From: Bog-950 sp046329515
GTDB taxonomy: Bacteria > Bacteroidota > Bacteroidia > Chitinophagales > LD1
NCBI GenBank assembly: GCA_046329515.1
Contig: JAXLUM010000001.1
Coordinates: 930,001 to 994,000 of the forward strand
Direction of reading: 5' to 3'
DNA length: 64,000 bases
In this document: positions 1-8,954 of the stretch, one piece after another
Layout: each line of letters opens with the position of its first letter
How positions within the stretch are numbered: the stretch's first letter is position 1
Program-made: the position numbers and the translations under genes
Notes under the pieces: generated by a model
Databases searched by the model: none
Told to the model about the DNA's origin: nothing
What the model saw: the letters and a program-made list of their open reading frames with translations, nothing else

Positions 1-1
1 A

Positions 2-502
2 AAAGACCTGGATGATTTACTAAATGATGAAGGCATTGTAACCAGCGCTTTTAATGTTGCGCTTATACCAATAATGGTTATGCGCCATTGTGCTACTTTA
101 TTGATGGGCGGATACTTTGATAAAACACACTACTGGATAGAACGATACTACAAACTGCCCACCGCTAAGGCCAACAAAATGCTTTACTTAACGGTGCGCA
201 TACTTGAGGTTTTTATGTATTATAACCAGGGCGAGCTTGCCTTGGCCGATACCAAAGCCACCAACCTTTATAAGGCGCTTATGGAAACGGAAGTAAATGA
301 TCCTTTCTTTAAGGAGTTTGGCAAACTATTGAGAAAGCTATGTAAGTGGAATTTTAAGGAAGAAAAAGACCGCAAGGAATGTGATGCTATTATTACCGCT
401 ATAGAAGGGCAAATAGATAATATAAGTGCAGCCGGGCTTTTTGACAGTGTTTACAGTTTGCGCAAATGGTTTAATGATGTTGTTAACATAAAAGGCAACT
501 AA
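2..502 (+). CDS. C-terminal part of an unrecognised protein (5' truncated by window edge)
   Basis: The frame is open from base 2 to a TAA at 500-502, so this is the last ~166 residues of a longer gene. An internal ATG lies at 74, but nothing marks it as the start and coding continues upstream of it. The product is soluble, alpha-helical and rich in Lys, Tyr and Leu (many aromatic/Leu pairs spaced like helical repeats), with no signal peptide, membrane segment or catalytic motif in the visible part. It may be the helical-repeat tail of a larger cytoplasmic protein. I do not recognise the family. It is followed after 108 bp by the first lectin/SprB adhesin. Confidence 0.6.
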   Translation, partial: KDLDDLLNDEGIVTSAFNVALIPIMVMRHCATLLMGGYFDKTHYWIERYYKLPTAKANKMLYLTVRILEVFMYYNQGELALADTKATNLYKALMETEVNDPFFKEFGKLLRKLCKWNFKEEKDRKECDAIITAIEGQIDNISAAGLFDSVYSLRKWFNDVVNIKGN

Positions 503-610
503 GTTGCGGTTACAGCAAGGCAGTTCACAACTTTTTTTAATAAAAAGCTGTCTATATGTGTAAAGGGGCTTTTTAGGCCTTAATTCCGTATTTTTGCGGC
601 TCTTTTAGCG

Positions 611-3478
611 ATGAAGAAACTTATACTGAACCTAGCAGGACTTTTAATTGCGGCTTACTCATTTGGCCAGCAGTTTACCATTAACGGCAACACTACCCAG
701 CTTAGCTGTGAGTGTTACCAGCTAACCTCCAATAACCCTTCGCAGGGTGGCTCGGCATGGAACAATAATCAAATCAACTTAAACAACTCTTTCGATTACC
801 ACTTCAGGGTGTTTTTAGGTTGTAATGATAACCCCGGGGCCGATGGCATTTGCTTTATTTTACAGAATACCAATACAGGGGTATTTACCGGCGGTGGTGG
901 CCTTGGCTTTGCCAATTTCCCAAACCAAAGTGTAGGTATTGAATTGGATACCCACCAAAACAGCGGTTTTGGCGACCCTGCCGAAGACCATATAGGCATG
1001 GGTAGTAATGGTAATATTACGCATAACCTGGTTCCACCTGTACAAGCCAGCGCGGTTTCGGCGAATATTGAAGATTGCCAGTGGCACGATTTCCATGTGG
1101 TATGGGACGCCCCTACCAACACAATGACCGTTTCATTTGATGGCGTACAGCGTTTTACCTACACCTTTGCCGGCGGGCTTGTAAACAGCATTTTTTTAGG
1201 CAACCCCAATGTGTACTGGGGCTGGACCGGCGCTACCGGCGCTGAATACAACATTCAGCAATTTTGCCTGGATATTGATGCTGAATTTACCGGTGGAACG
1301 AATAACGCTTACTGCGGCATCAGCAATGTGCCGTTTACCAGTTCTTCGCAATCGGGCTTAAACAGCATTGTAGGTTATGCCTGGGATTTTGGTGATGGCT
1401 CGCCTGTGGTAAACGCGCAAAACCCTTCGCATACTTTTCCTAATGTGGGTACTTATAACGTAACGCTTACTATAACCGATCAATCGCTTTGCACCAACAC
1501 CCAAACTTATCCTTTAGTAATTTACCCTATTCCGCAACTTAGCGCTTCGCATACCGATGCGCTTTGCAATGGCAGCGCTGATGGAACAGCCACCGTAAGC
1601 GTTACCGGCGGCACAGCTCAACCTTATACCGTTAGCTGGAGCCCTTCAGTAAGTAATGTTTCGCCCAATGGCCCAACTACTTTTACAGGCAATGGTTTAA
1701 CTGCCGGCACCTATACAGCTACAGTTACTGACGCCAACACCTGCACCGCCAGCGCTCAAAGTGTAATTGGCGAGCCTACAGCCCTAACGGTTACCACCGC
1801 GCATACTGATGTTAACTGCTATGGAGGTAATGACGGAACACTTACCATTACGGTTAACGGCGGCACTGCCCCTTATTCTTACTTAGGCAACAACGTGCCT
1901 GCAGGCACCACAACCATTCCCGGGCTTGTGGCCAACACTTATGCCGGCAACATAACCGATGCCCACGGCTGCACAGCGGCAGTTAATGAAACTATCGGCC
2001 AACCAGCGGCCCCACTAAGCCAAACTGCTGTACAAGCCAACCCTACCTGCTACCAGGGTAGTGATGGCACCATTACTGTTACGGCTGCAGGGGGAACATC
2101 GCCTTATGGCTTTGCATGGAACCCTAACGTAAGTAATACAAATGCAGCCACAGGCTTAAGTTCAGGCAACTATACCGTTACTGTTACCGATAACCACAAT
2201 TGCACCAACAGCGCTACATACACTTTAGTTGATCCTGCACCAATGCAGCTTTCAGAAACACATATTGACGAGCCCTGCAATGGTGATGCAGCAGGCTCAA
2301 TTACCATTACAGTTAACGGCGGCACACCAAACTATAGCTATAGCTGGAGCCCTAACGCGGGCAGTACGGCTACTGTTTCGGGTTTAATGGCGGGCAACTA
2401 TTCCGTTACAGTTACTGATGCAGGCAATTGCGCTATGAGCATAACTGCCACTATAAGTCAGCCGGCTGTTTTAGTGCTTAACGCCACACCGGGCGATGCC
2501 CTTTGTTTCGGCGAAAGTTCAGGCTCCATATCAGCGGGCGGAACCGGAGGAACACCCGCCTATACTTTCAGCATAACACAGGATGGCACCAACTTTATTT
2601 ATACAACTGATGGACAATTTACCAACCTGCCTGCAGGTAATTATACCACGTTGATTGCTGACCAAAACGGATGCACGAAAACAACGGTGGTAACCGTCAA
2701 TGAACCTACACAGTTAACTGATTTGGCCACCGCCTATGAACCCACCTGCCACAACTATAGCAACGGTGTAATTATTGTAAACGCTATGAACGCCACTCCT
2801 GCTTATACCTTCTCTTTGTCAGACGGGCAGGTAAATACCACAGGCATATTTTATGGTTTGGCTGCTGATAATTATGACATAACGGTAACCGACGCCAACG
2901 GTTGCAGCATAACGGATTTCAGTACCGTAAACAATCCCGATTCCGTTTTAGTTTCGGTAACACCATCACCAACAGAAGTGAAACTAGGTGATGAGATGCC
3001 TTTAAGTGTTAGCACCAACCAAAGCCAGAATGTAACGTACCAGTGGACGCCCACCTTTGGGCTTAGTTGTACGGATTGTGCTAACCCAACCTTTGATGGG
3101 GTATATACGCAAACCTATACGGTAGTGGCTACCAACGATAGCGGCTGTATAGGCACTTCCACTTTCCAAGCTACAGTTATACCGGTTTATGATGTATTCT
3201 TCCCCAACGCTATAACCCCTAACGGCGATGGCGCCAATGATACCTGGCAGATATACGGCAACCTAAAAGCGCTTAAACAACTGGAAATTGAAGTGTTTGA
3301 CCGCATTGGCGAAATGGTTTACCAAACCAATGATGTAGACTTTAAGTGGGATCCCATGCAAACCACCTACAAGGGCAAACCGCTTCAACCCGGTGTATAT
3401 GTTTACCAGGCCAAATTGGTTTGGATGGATAACCACAGCGATTCGCACTACATAGGCAGCTTAACGGTTCTTAAATAA
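611..3478 (+). CDS. Secreted adhesin: L-type lectin-like, PKD, 6 SprB repeats, T9SS type B sorting domain
   Basis: A 955-residue exported surface protein. Residues 1-20 are a signal peptide. Residues ~21-230 resemble an L-type (legume-like) lectin beta-sandwich, with conserved NNSFDYHF, GADGICF and a DxH...DHIG calcium/sugar-site-like stretch. A PKD domain follows (WDFGDGSP, HTF, GTYNVTLTITD; ~230-308). Six SprB-type repeats (~309-780) each begin near a Cys and end in VTDxxGC plus a Pro. The C-terminus (from ~865, PNAITPNGDGANDTW, ending in a VYVYQ strand) is the CHU_C 'gliding motility-associated' domain used as a T9SS type B signal. A -7-like TATTTTTG at 589-596 precedes the ATG. It is a paralogue of the next gene, 121 bp downstream. 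Role inferred: glycan-binding surface adhesin. The ligand is unknown. Confidence 0.88.
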   Translation: MKKLILNLAGLLIAAYSFGQQFTINGNTTQLSCECYQLTSNNPSQGGSAWNNNQINLNNSFDYHFRVFLGCNDNPGADGICFILQNTNTGVFTGGGGLGFANFPNQSVGIELDTHQNSGFGDPAEDHIGMGSNGNITHNLVPPVQASAVSANIEDCQWHDFHVVWDAPTNTMTVSFDGVQRFTYTFAGGLVNSIFLGNPNVYWGWTGATGAEYNIQQFCLDIDAEFTGGTNNAYCGISNVPFTSSSQSGLNSIVGYAWDFGDGSPVVNAQNPSHTFPNVGTYNVTLTITDQSLCTNTQTYPLVIYPIPQLSASHTDALCNGSADGTATVSVTGGTAQPYTVSWSPSVSNVSPNGPTTFTGNGLTAGTYTATVTDANTCTASAQSVIGEPTALTVTTAHTDVNCYGGNDGTLTITVNGGTAPYSYLGNNVPAGTTTIPGLVANTYAGNITDAHGCTAAVNETIGQPAAPLSQTAVQANPTCYQGSDGTITVTAAGGTSPYGFAWNPNVSNTNAATGLSSGNYTVTVTDNHNCTNSATYTLVDPAPMQLSETHIDEPCNGDAAGSITITVNGGTPNYSYSWSPNAGSTATVSGLMAGNYSVTVTDAGNCAMSITATISQPAVLVLNATPGDALCFGESSGSISAGGTGGTPAYTFSITQDGTNFIYTTDGQFTNLPAGNYTTLIADQNGCTKTTVVTVNEPTQLTDLATAYEPTCHNYSNGVIIVNAMNATPAYTFSLSDGQVNTTGIFYGLAADNYDITVTDANGCSITDFSTVNNPDSVLVSVTPSPTEVKLGDEMPLSVSTNQSQNVTYQWTPTFGLSCTDCANPTFDGVYTQTYTVVATNDSGCIGTSTFQATVIPVYDVFFPNAITPNGDGANDTWQIYGNLKALKQLEIEVFDRIGEMVYQTNDVDFKWDPMQTTYKGKPLQPGVYVYQAKLVWMDNHSDSHYIGSLTVLK

Positions 3479-3550
3479 ACCGGGAATTTATTATAATGTT
3501 TTGTATATAATCATCGCTTCCTATTACGGTATGTAATTCCACATCAACTG

Positions 3551-3582
3551 TTGCAACTATTACCCTGTAAATAATATCTTTG
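3551..3582 (+). promoter_or_regulatory. Bacteroidota-type promoter for the second lectin/SprB adhesin
   Basis: TTG at 3551-3553 and TATCTTTG at 3575-3582, separated by 21 nt, match the Bacteroidota sigma consensus TTG-N17-23-TAnnTTTG. The ATG of the adhesin is at 3600, so the leader would be only about ten nucleotides. No terminator hairpin is obvious between the two adhesin genes, so read-through from the first is also possible. Confidence 0.5.
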
Positions 3583-3599
3583 AGAAAACCCTTGTTCTA

Positions 3600-6500
3600 A
3601 TGAGGAAACTCTACTTTCTGCTATTGCTTCTATGTTACACGTTTGGGTCTTATGCTCAGAATTACACAGTCCTCGGAAATGCATCGTCCTTAAGCGGATG
3701 TAACTGCTTCCAGCTAACACCGGATGCTGATGACCAGGCCGGCGCTATATTCCAGAATACCCCCATTAACCTTAACAACTCCTTTGACTACACGTTCAAC
3801 GTGTTTTTGGGTTGTAACGGCAGTAACGGTGCCGATGGAATCTGCTTTGTATTGACCTCTAACCCCAATGGATTGGGCAACCAGGGCGAAGGTCTTGGCT
3901 ATGCAGGGGGCAACCAACCTTATTCTATAGCTATTGAATTTGACACCTGGGCCAACGGCTCGCCTGCCAATGACCCAAGCTACGATCACATCGGTATTGA
4001 AAGCGGTGGGCAATATAACCACAACCTCGGGCCCGCTGTTTCAGCATTGCCCAGCCAGGCCGTGATTGACGATTGCAACTGGCATACCGTGCGTATTGTT
4101 TGGGATGTTAACACCAATACCCTATCCGTTTATTTTGATGGCAACCTGCGCCAAAGCATTGTAATACCTAACATGGTAGGTAATTACTTTGGCGGTAACC
4201 CTGTAGTTAACTGGGGCTGGAGCGGCGCTACCGGCGGTGGCAGCAACACACAACAGGTTTGCGTTACTTCAACCTCTAACTGGGTGGCCGGCACCAATTA
4301 CCAAAGTTGCAGCCCAACTATGCAATTCTCTGATGTTTCAACCAGTAACCTCGGCAGCGTGCAATCATGGTCATGGAATTTTGGCGATGGGGGCACTTCA
4401 ACGCTGCAAAACCCAACGCATACCTTTGCCGGCAACGGAACCTATAGCGTAACACTTACTATAACCGATGTAACCGGTTGTACATACACCTACGCACATA
4501 ACGTAACAATTACTGCTCCTATTACTCTTTCATCCGTACCCCAGGCTCCGCCTTGCAATGGTGGTACAAACGGAAACATAATAGCCTCTTCTACCGGCGG
4601 CTTTGGCGCCTCAGCAGGTTATGGTGGTTACCAATATACCTGGAGCAATGGTACGGTAGGGCCCAACCTTGTTGGTGTTGGCGCAGGTACTTATACGGTA
4701 TCAGTAACTGATGGTGTTTGTTCGGCAAGTGCAGCTTATACCTTGCAACAGCCTCCTCCGCTAACGGCTTCTACCAGTAGCGTAAATGCCAGTTGCGGTG
4801 CAAACAATGGTTCAGTAAGTATTGCCATAGGCGGCGGCACAGGCCCTTATAGCAATACCTGGGTGCCGGGTGCGCCTTTCGTGGGCACCACCTACACCAA
4901 TCTTGCACCGGGTTTGTATACCGCTAACCCGTCTGATGCCAATGGTTGTTCAGCCTTACTAACCTACACTGCCACAGTAGGTAATTCCCCTTGCGGTTAT
5001 TCGTTTAGTTCAGCACATACCGATGTAACCTGCTTTGGCGGAAATAACGGCGTAGCATGGTTAATAGCCACAGGGGGGCCTTCACCCGTTATAACATGGA
5101 GTAATGGCGTAACGAACGATACCATCTACAACTTAACCTCGGGTACCTATACCTGGAACTATTCTGACGGAACGGGTTACAGCACTTCGGGGCAGGTAAC
5201 GGTTAACCAACCGGGGGCTGCCATGGTGGCCAGTTTGGCAACGGTGGATATGTCGTGCGCCAGCACAAACGACGGGCAGGCCATAGCCTCGGTTGTCTCA
5301 GGCGGCACTTCACCTTACACCTATGCATGGAGTAACGGGGCCGGCAATACTGCGGTAGCTACTAACCTTAGTGCAGGTAACATAACGGTTACGGTTACTG
5401 ATGCCGGCGGATGCACGGCTACGGCTACCGGGTCGGTAACAGGCCCGCCTACGCTAAGTCTTACCATTACGCCGGTTGATGATAGTTGCTATCAATCGCA
5501 AACGGGCAGCGCAATGGCCAACCCTTCCGGTGGTAATCCCCCATACTTATACAATTGGAGTAATATATCTTCAGCACAAAATAATTTAAGCCTTGGTGTT
5601 GGCACATACACCGTAACCGTAACTGACGATAAGGGTTGTACTATTACAGGCAGCACCACCATTAATCAGCCTGCCAGTGCAGTAACGCATACAATTAGCG
5701 CTACTAACGTAAACTGCTTTGGCGGCGCTACAGGCACTATTACAGTAAATGCAAGCGGTGGTTCACCGGCTTATACCTATACATGGAGCCCTGCAACTGC
5801 AAGCGGAAGCAACCCTACAGGCCTTACCGCAGGGCAGTATAACTTAACAATAACTGATACCCACAACTGCCAGAATAAGGACAGCATTACTATTACACAG
5901 CCTGCGGCGGCTTTAAGTGTTACCACAGCGCATACTGATGTTAGTTGTTATGGCGGTAATAACGGCACTGTTACTATTAGCATAAGTGGTGGTACAGGCC
6001 CGTATACTTACCAGGGTAACCCAATACCGGTAAACCCGCTTACCATTCCTAACCTGGTTGCCAATACATATAGCGGCACCGTGGCTGATGCTAACGGTTG
6101 TACAGCTTCAGCATCAGAAACAGTTTCGCAGCCGGGCGTGCAAAGCTTAACGGTTAACAACACCAATAATAGTTGCAATGGGGGCAACACCGGCACTGCA
6201 AGTGCCAACTTTGTAAACGCCACAGGTAGTGTAACCTACAGTTGGAGTAATGGCGCAAGCGGTACACCTATAAATAACCTTGTTGCTAATACTTATACGG
6301 TAACAGCCACTGATGCCAACACCTGCACAGTTACCGGTACGGTTACCGTAACTGAACCGGTGGCGCCGGTTATGACGGTTAACGTAATCAATGCTACCTG
6401 TTTTGGCAGTAACGGCGGTGCAACTGCATCACCCAGCGGTGGAACGGCACCGTTTAGTTATGTATGGAGTAGTGGTGGTTCAAGTACGGCTACGGCAAGC

Positions 6501-8507
6501 TTGCCGGCAGGCGCATATACCGTAACGGCAACCGATGCCACATCCTGCAATCAAACTGCCTCTTTTAGTATTACTGAACCCGCTGATATAAACATACAGC
6601 CTACCCCTACAAACATTAATTGTTTTGGTGATGCTACGGGCGCTATAAGCCTGAACGTTAGCGGAGGCACAGGCCCCAACTATACTTATGCCTGGACCAA
6701 CAACGTAAGCAACACTTCAAGTGCAAGTTTACTTACTGCCGGCACTTATGATATTACCGTTACTGACCAGGCCAGTTGCAACAAAACCATTTCGGTAACT
6801 TTAACTGAACCGGCGGCAGCTTTATCCCCTACTATTACCCCAACCAACATTACCTGCTTCGGTGCCAATAACGGAACTATTACAGTTACTACCGTTGGCG
6901 GAACCGCACCTTACACCTATACATGGAACCCTAACGTAAGCAGCGGCAATAGCGCCACCTCGCTTAGCGCTAATACCTATAATGTTACGGTAACAGATAA
7001 CAAGGGTTGCTCGGTATTCTCATCCGTTACTATTACTGAGCCTAACCAACCGCTTACCCTGGCCCCGGCGCAAACCAATTTAAGTTGCTATCAGATTAAT
7101 GATGGCCTTGCGTCAGTTTCTGCAAGCGGCGGTTCATTCCCTTATACCTATGTATGGACCAATAACGTAAGCACCGGCAACTCCGCCAGCGGACTTGCTG
7201 CGGGTAACTATGGCGTTACCGTTACCGATAACAACGGCTGCACCAGCAGCAACAACTTTATAATAACCGAACCTTCGCAATTGGTAGTAACCGAAACGCA
7301 TACTAATGAACCTTGCTTCGGAGATGCAGTTGGTACCATGAGTGTTACGGCTAATGGAGGCACACCGGGCTATACCTATAATTGGAATCCTAACGTAAGC
7401 TCCGGTAGTTCTGCTACTGCCTTAAGTGCAGGCGCTTACACTGTTACTGTATTAGACGCTAATGGCTGCAATGTAGTTAAGAATGCCACCATAACTGAAC
7501 CTGCTGCGCTTACAGCCAGCGCCACCCCAAGCCCTGCCCTGTGTTTCGGGCAAAGCAGCGGCAGTATAATTACTACTGTAAATGGCGGTACGCCTGCTTA
7601 TGGTTATTCAGCCACTAATGACGGGGTAAATTTTGTTAGCTCAGGCAACGGGCAATTCAACAACCTGGCAGCAGGTATGTACACGGTGTTGGTGGTAGAT
7701 AATAATAATTGTGTAGCCAGCGATTCTACACTGGTAACCGAACCGCAGCAATTAAGCGATAATGTAAGTGTTACTGATGCTACCTGTTACGGATATGCAA
7801 ATGGCATAGTAAGTGTAACACCTGTTGGCGGCACTGCTGCCTACACCTTTAACCTTAGCGACGGACAAACCAATACCAGTGGCTTATTTAATGGCCTTAC
7901 CGCAGGTAATTATGATGTAACCATTACTGATGCCGGCGGATGCACAGTTACTGATGTTGCGGTTGTTTCAGAACCTGATTCGGTTAGCATACAGGTAACG
8001 CCAACGCCGGCTGAAGTAAAACTGGGTGATGCCCTAAGCCTTACAACAAACACTAACCAAAGCGGCAACCTCACTTATACCTGGACTCCTCAATTTGGAT
8101 TAAGCTGTTATGATTGTGCTAATCCTTCTTTCGATGGCGTTTACAGCCAGGTTTATACAGTAGTAGCGGTTAATGATAGCGGTTGCAGCGGTACGGCCAC
8201 TTTTGCAGTAACAGTAATACCCGATTACGGCATATTTACCCCTAATGCCTTTACCCCTAACGGCGATGGTGAAAATGATTACTGGCAGTTGTTTACAGCA
8301 TTGCCTTCTATAAAACAAATAGAAGTGCAGGTGTTTAACCGTATTGGTGAACTGGTTTTTGAAAGCACTGATTTGAACTTTAAGTGGGATGGCACCTATA
8401 AAGGCAAGTATGCTGATAACGGGGTATATGTTTACCAGCTAAAAGTGGTTTGGCTGAATAATCATGCTGATTCCGGTTACAAAGGAACCATAACTTTAAT
8501 GCGTTAA
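3600..8507 (+). CDS. Giant secreted adhesin: L-type lectin-like, PKD, 15 SprB repeats, T9SS type B sorting domain
   Basis: A 1635-residue paralogue of the preceding gene with the same domain order: signal peptide (1-20), L-type lectin-like domain (~21-230), PKD (~230-305, WNFGDGG), then about fifteen SprB repeats (~310-1465) against six in the neighbour, a PKD-like segment (TPAEVKLGD onward), and a CHU_C type B sorting domain from ~1548 (PNAFTPNGDGENDYW). The lectin and last ~190 residues align closely between the two proteins, so the size difference comes almost entirely from repeat number. The repeats are about 75 residues with one or two Cys and a conserved GGTxPYTYxW core. Proteins of this kind are surface-exposed in gliding or adhesive Bacteroidota. 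Function as a long-stalk adhesin is inferred. Confidence 0.88.
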   Translation: MRKLYFLLLLLCYTFGSYAQNYTVLGNASSLSGCNCFQLTPDADDQAGAIFQNTPINLNNSFDYTFNVFLGCNGSNGADGICFVLTSNPNGLGNQGEGLGYAGGNQPYSIAIEFDTWANGSPANDPSYDHIGIESGGQYNHNLGPAVSALPSQAVIDDCNWHTVRIVWDVNTNTLSVYFDGNLRQSIVIPNMVGNYFGGNPVVNWGWSGATGGGSNTQQVCVTSTSNWVAGTNYQSCSPTMQFSDVSTSNLGSVQSWSWNFGDGGTSTLQNPTHTFAGNGTYSVTLTITDVTGCTYTYAHNVTITAPITLSSVPQAPPCNGGTNGNIIASSTGGFGASAGYGGYQYTWSNGTVGPNLVGVGAGTYTVSVTDGVCSASAAYTLQQPPPLTASTSSVNASCGANNGSVSIAIGGGTGPYSNTWVPGAPFVGTTYTNLAPGLYTANPSDANGCSALLTYTATVGNSPCGYSFSSAHTDVTCFGGNNGVAWLIATGGPSPVITWSNGVTNDTIYNLTSGTYTWNYSDGTGYSTSGQVTVNQPGAAMVASLATVDMSCASTNDGQAIASVVSGGTSPYTYAWSNGAGNTAVATNLSAGNITVTVTDAGGCTATATGSVTGPPTLSLTITPVDDSCYQSQTGSAMANPSGGNPPYLYNWSNISSAQNNLSLGVGTYTVTVTDDKGCTITGSTTINQPASAVTHTISATNVNCFGGATGTITVNASGGSPAYTYTWSPATASGSNPTGLTAGQYNLTITDTHNCQNKDSITITQPAAALSVTTAHTDVSCYGGNNGTVTISISGGTGPYTYQGNPIPVNPLTIPNLVANTYSGTVADANGCTASASETVSQPGVQSLTVNNTNNSCNGGNTGTASANFVNATGSVTYSWSNGASGTPINNLVANTYTVTATDANTCTVTGTVTVTEPVAPVMTVNVINATCFGSNGGATASPSGGTAPFSYVWSSGGSSTATASLPAGAYTVTATDATSCNQTASFSITEPADINIQPTPTNINCFGDATGAISLNVSGGTGPNYTYAWTNNVSNTSSASLLTAGTYDITVTDQASCNKTISVTLTEPAAALSPTITPTNITCFGANNGTITVTTVGGTAPYTYTWNPNVSSGNSATSLSANTYNVTVTDNKGCSVFSSVTITEPNQPLTLAPAQTNLSCYQINDGLASVSASGGSFPYTYVWTNNVSTGNSASGLAAGNYGVTVTDNNGCTSSNNFIITEPSQLVVTETHTNEPCFGDAVGTMSVTANGGTPGYTYNWNPNVSSGSSATALSAGAYTVTVLDANGCNVVKNATITEPAALTASATPSPALCFGQSSGSIITTVNGGTPAYGYSATNDGVNFVSSGNGQFNNLAAGMYTVLVVDNNNCVASDSTLVTEPQQLSDNVSVTDATCYGYANGIVSVTPVGGTAAYTFNLSDGQTNTSGLFNGLTAGNYDVTITDAGGCTVTDVAVVSEPDSVSIQVTPTPAEVKLGDALSLTTNTNQSGNLTYTWTPQFGLSCYDCANPSFDGVYSQVYTVVAVNDSGCSGTATFAVTVIPDYGIFTPNAFTPNGDGENDYWQLFTALPSIKQIEVQVFNRIGELVFESTDLNFKWDGTYKGKYADNGVYVYQLKVVWLNNHADSGYKGTITLMR

Positions 8508-8516
8508 ATGCGCAAC

Positions 8517-8553
8517 AAAAAAGGGCGGAGAACATATTCTTCGCCCTTTTTCA
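8517..8553 (+). terminator. Rho-independent terminator after the adhesin pair
   Basis: A 12-bp stem (8521-8532 with 8537-8548, one G-T wobble) around a four-base loop, preceded by an A-run and followed by a T-run. It begins 9 nt after the adhesin stop codon. Confidence 0.85.
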
Positions 8554-8591
8554 TTTAAGCTGATATTTAGGTTTATAAGAAACAGTGCATT

Positions 8592-8942
8592 ATGCCCTAT
8601 AACGAACAACTTGCAGACCGTTGCCGTGAAATAATAAGCCGGACACATACAAATGTTGAAGAGAAAAAAATGTTTGGCGGCTTATGCTTTATGGTAAACG
8701 GTAAAATGTGCGTAGGGGTTGAATCAGAGCGATTGATGGTGAGGTTAGACCCCGAGGTGTATGACAAAGTGCTGCAGAAGGAAGGCTGCGCGCCAATGGA
8801 CTTTACCGGAAAAGTAATGAAGGGCTATGTATTTGTGGATGTAGCTGCATTAAATACAAACAGGCAATTAGACTACTGGATGCAGTTAGCGCTTCACTTC
8901 AATAAAAAAGCCAAGCCATCTAAAAAGAAGAAAACAGATTAA
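8592..8942 (+). CDS. TfoX N-terminal domain protein
   Basis: A 116-residue protein with the TfoX/Sxy N-terminal domain (KKMFGGLCFMVNGKM near 27-41, then LMVRLDPE and a GYVFVD strand) and a Lys-rich tail. Classical Sxy/TfoX proteins of gammaproteobacteria carry an additional C-terminal domain and activate competence genes with CRP. This short form has only the N-terminal domain, so a competence role should not be assumed. It is cytoplasmic, with no signal peptide. It stands between the adhesin terminator and the next secreted protein, 12 bp upstream of the latter's start. Confidence 0.8.
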   Translation: MPYNEQLADRCREIISRTHTNVEEKKMFGGLCFMVNGKMCVGVESERLMVRLDPEVYDKVLQKEGCAPMDFTGKVMKGYVFVDVAALNTNRQLDYWMQLALHFNKKAKPSKKKKTD

Positions 8943-8954
8943 ATGCATTAAAAT

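Noticed and set aside
796..1122. Minus-strand open frame inside the first lectin adhesin
   Set aside because: It overlaps the well-supported lectin domain on the other strand, and its product is Pro/Trp-rich with no recognisable domain; a typical shadow of a repetitive GC-biased gene.
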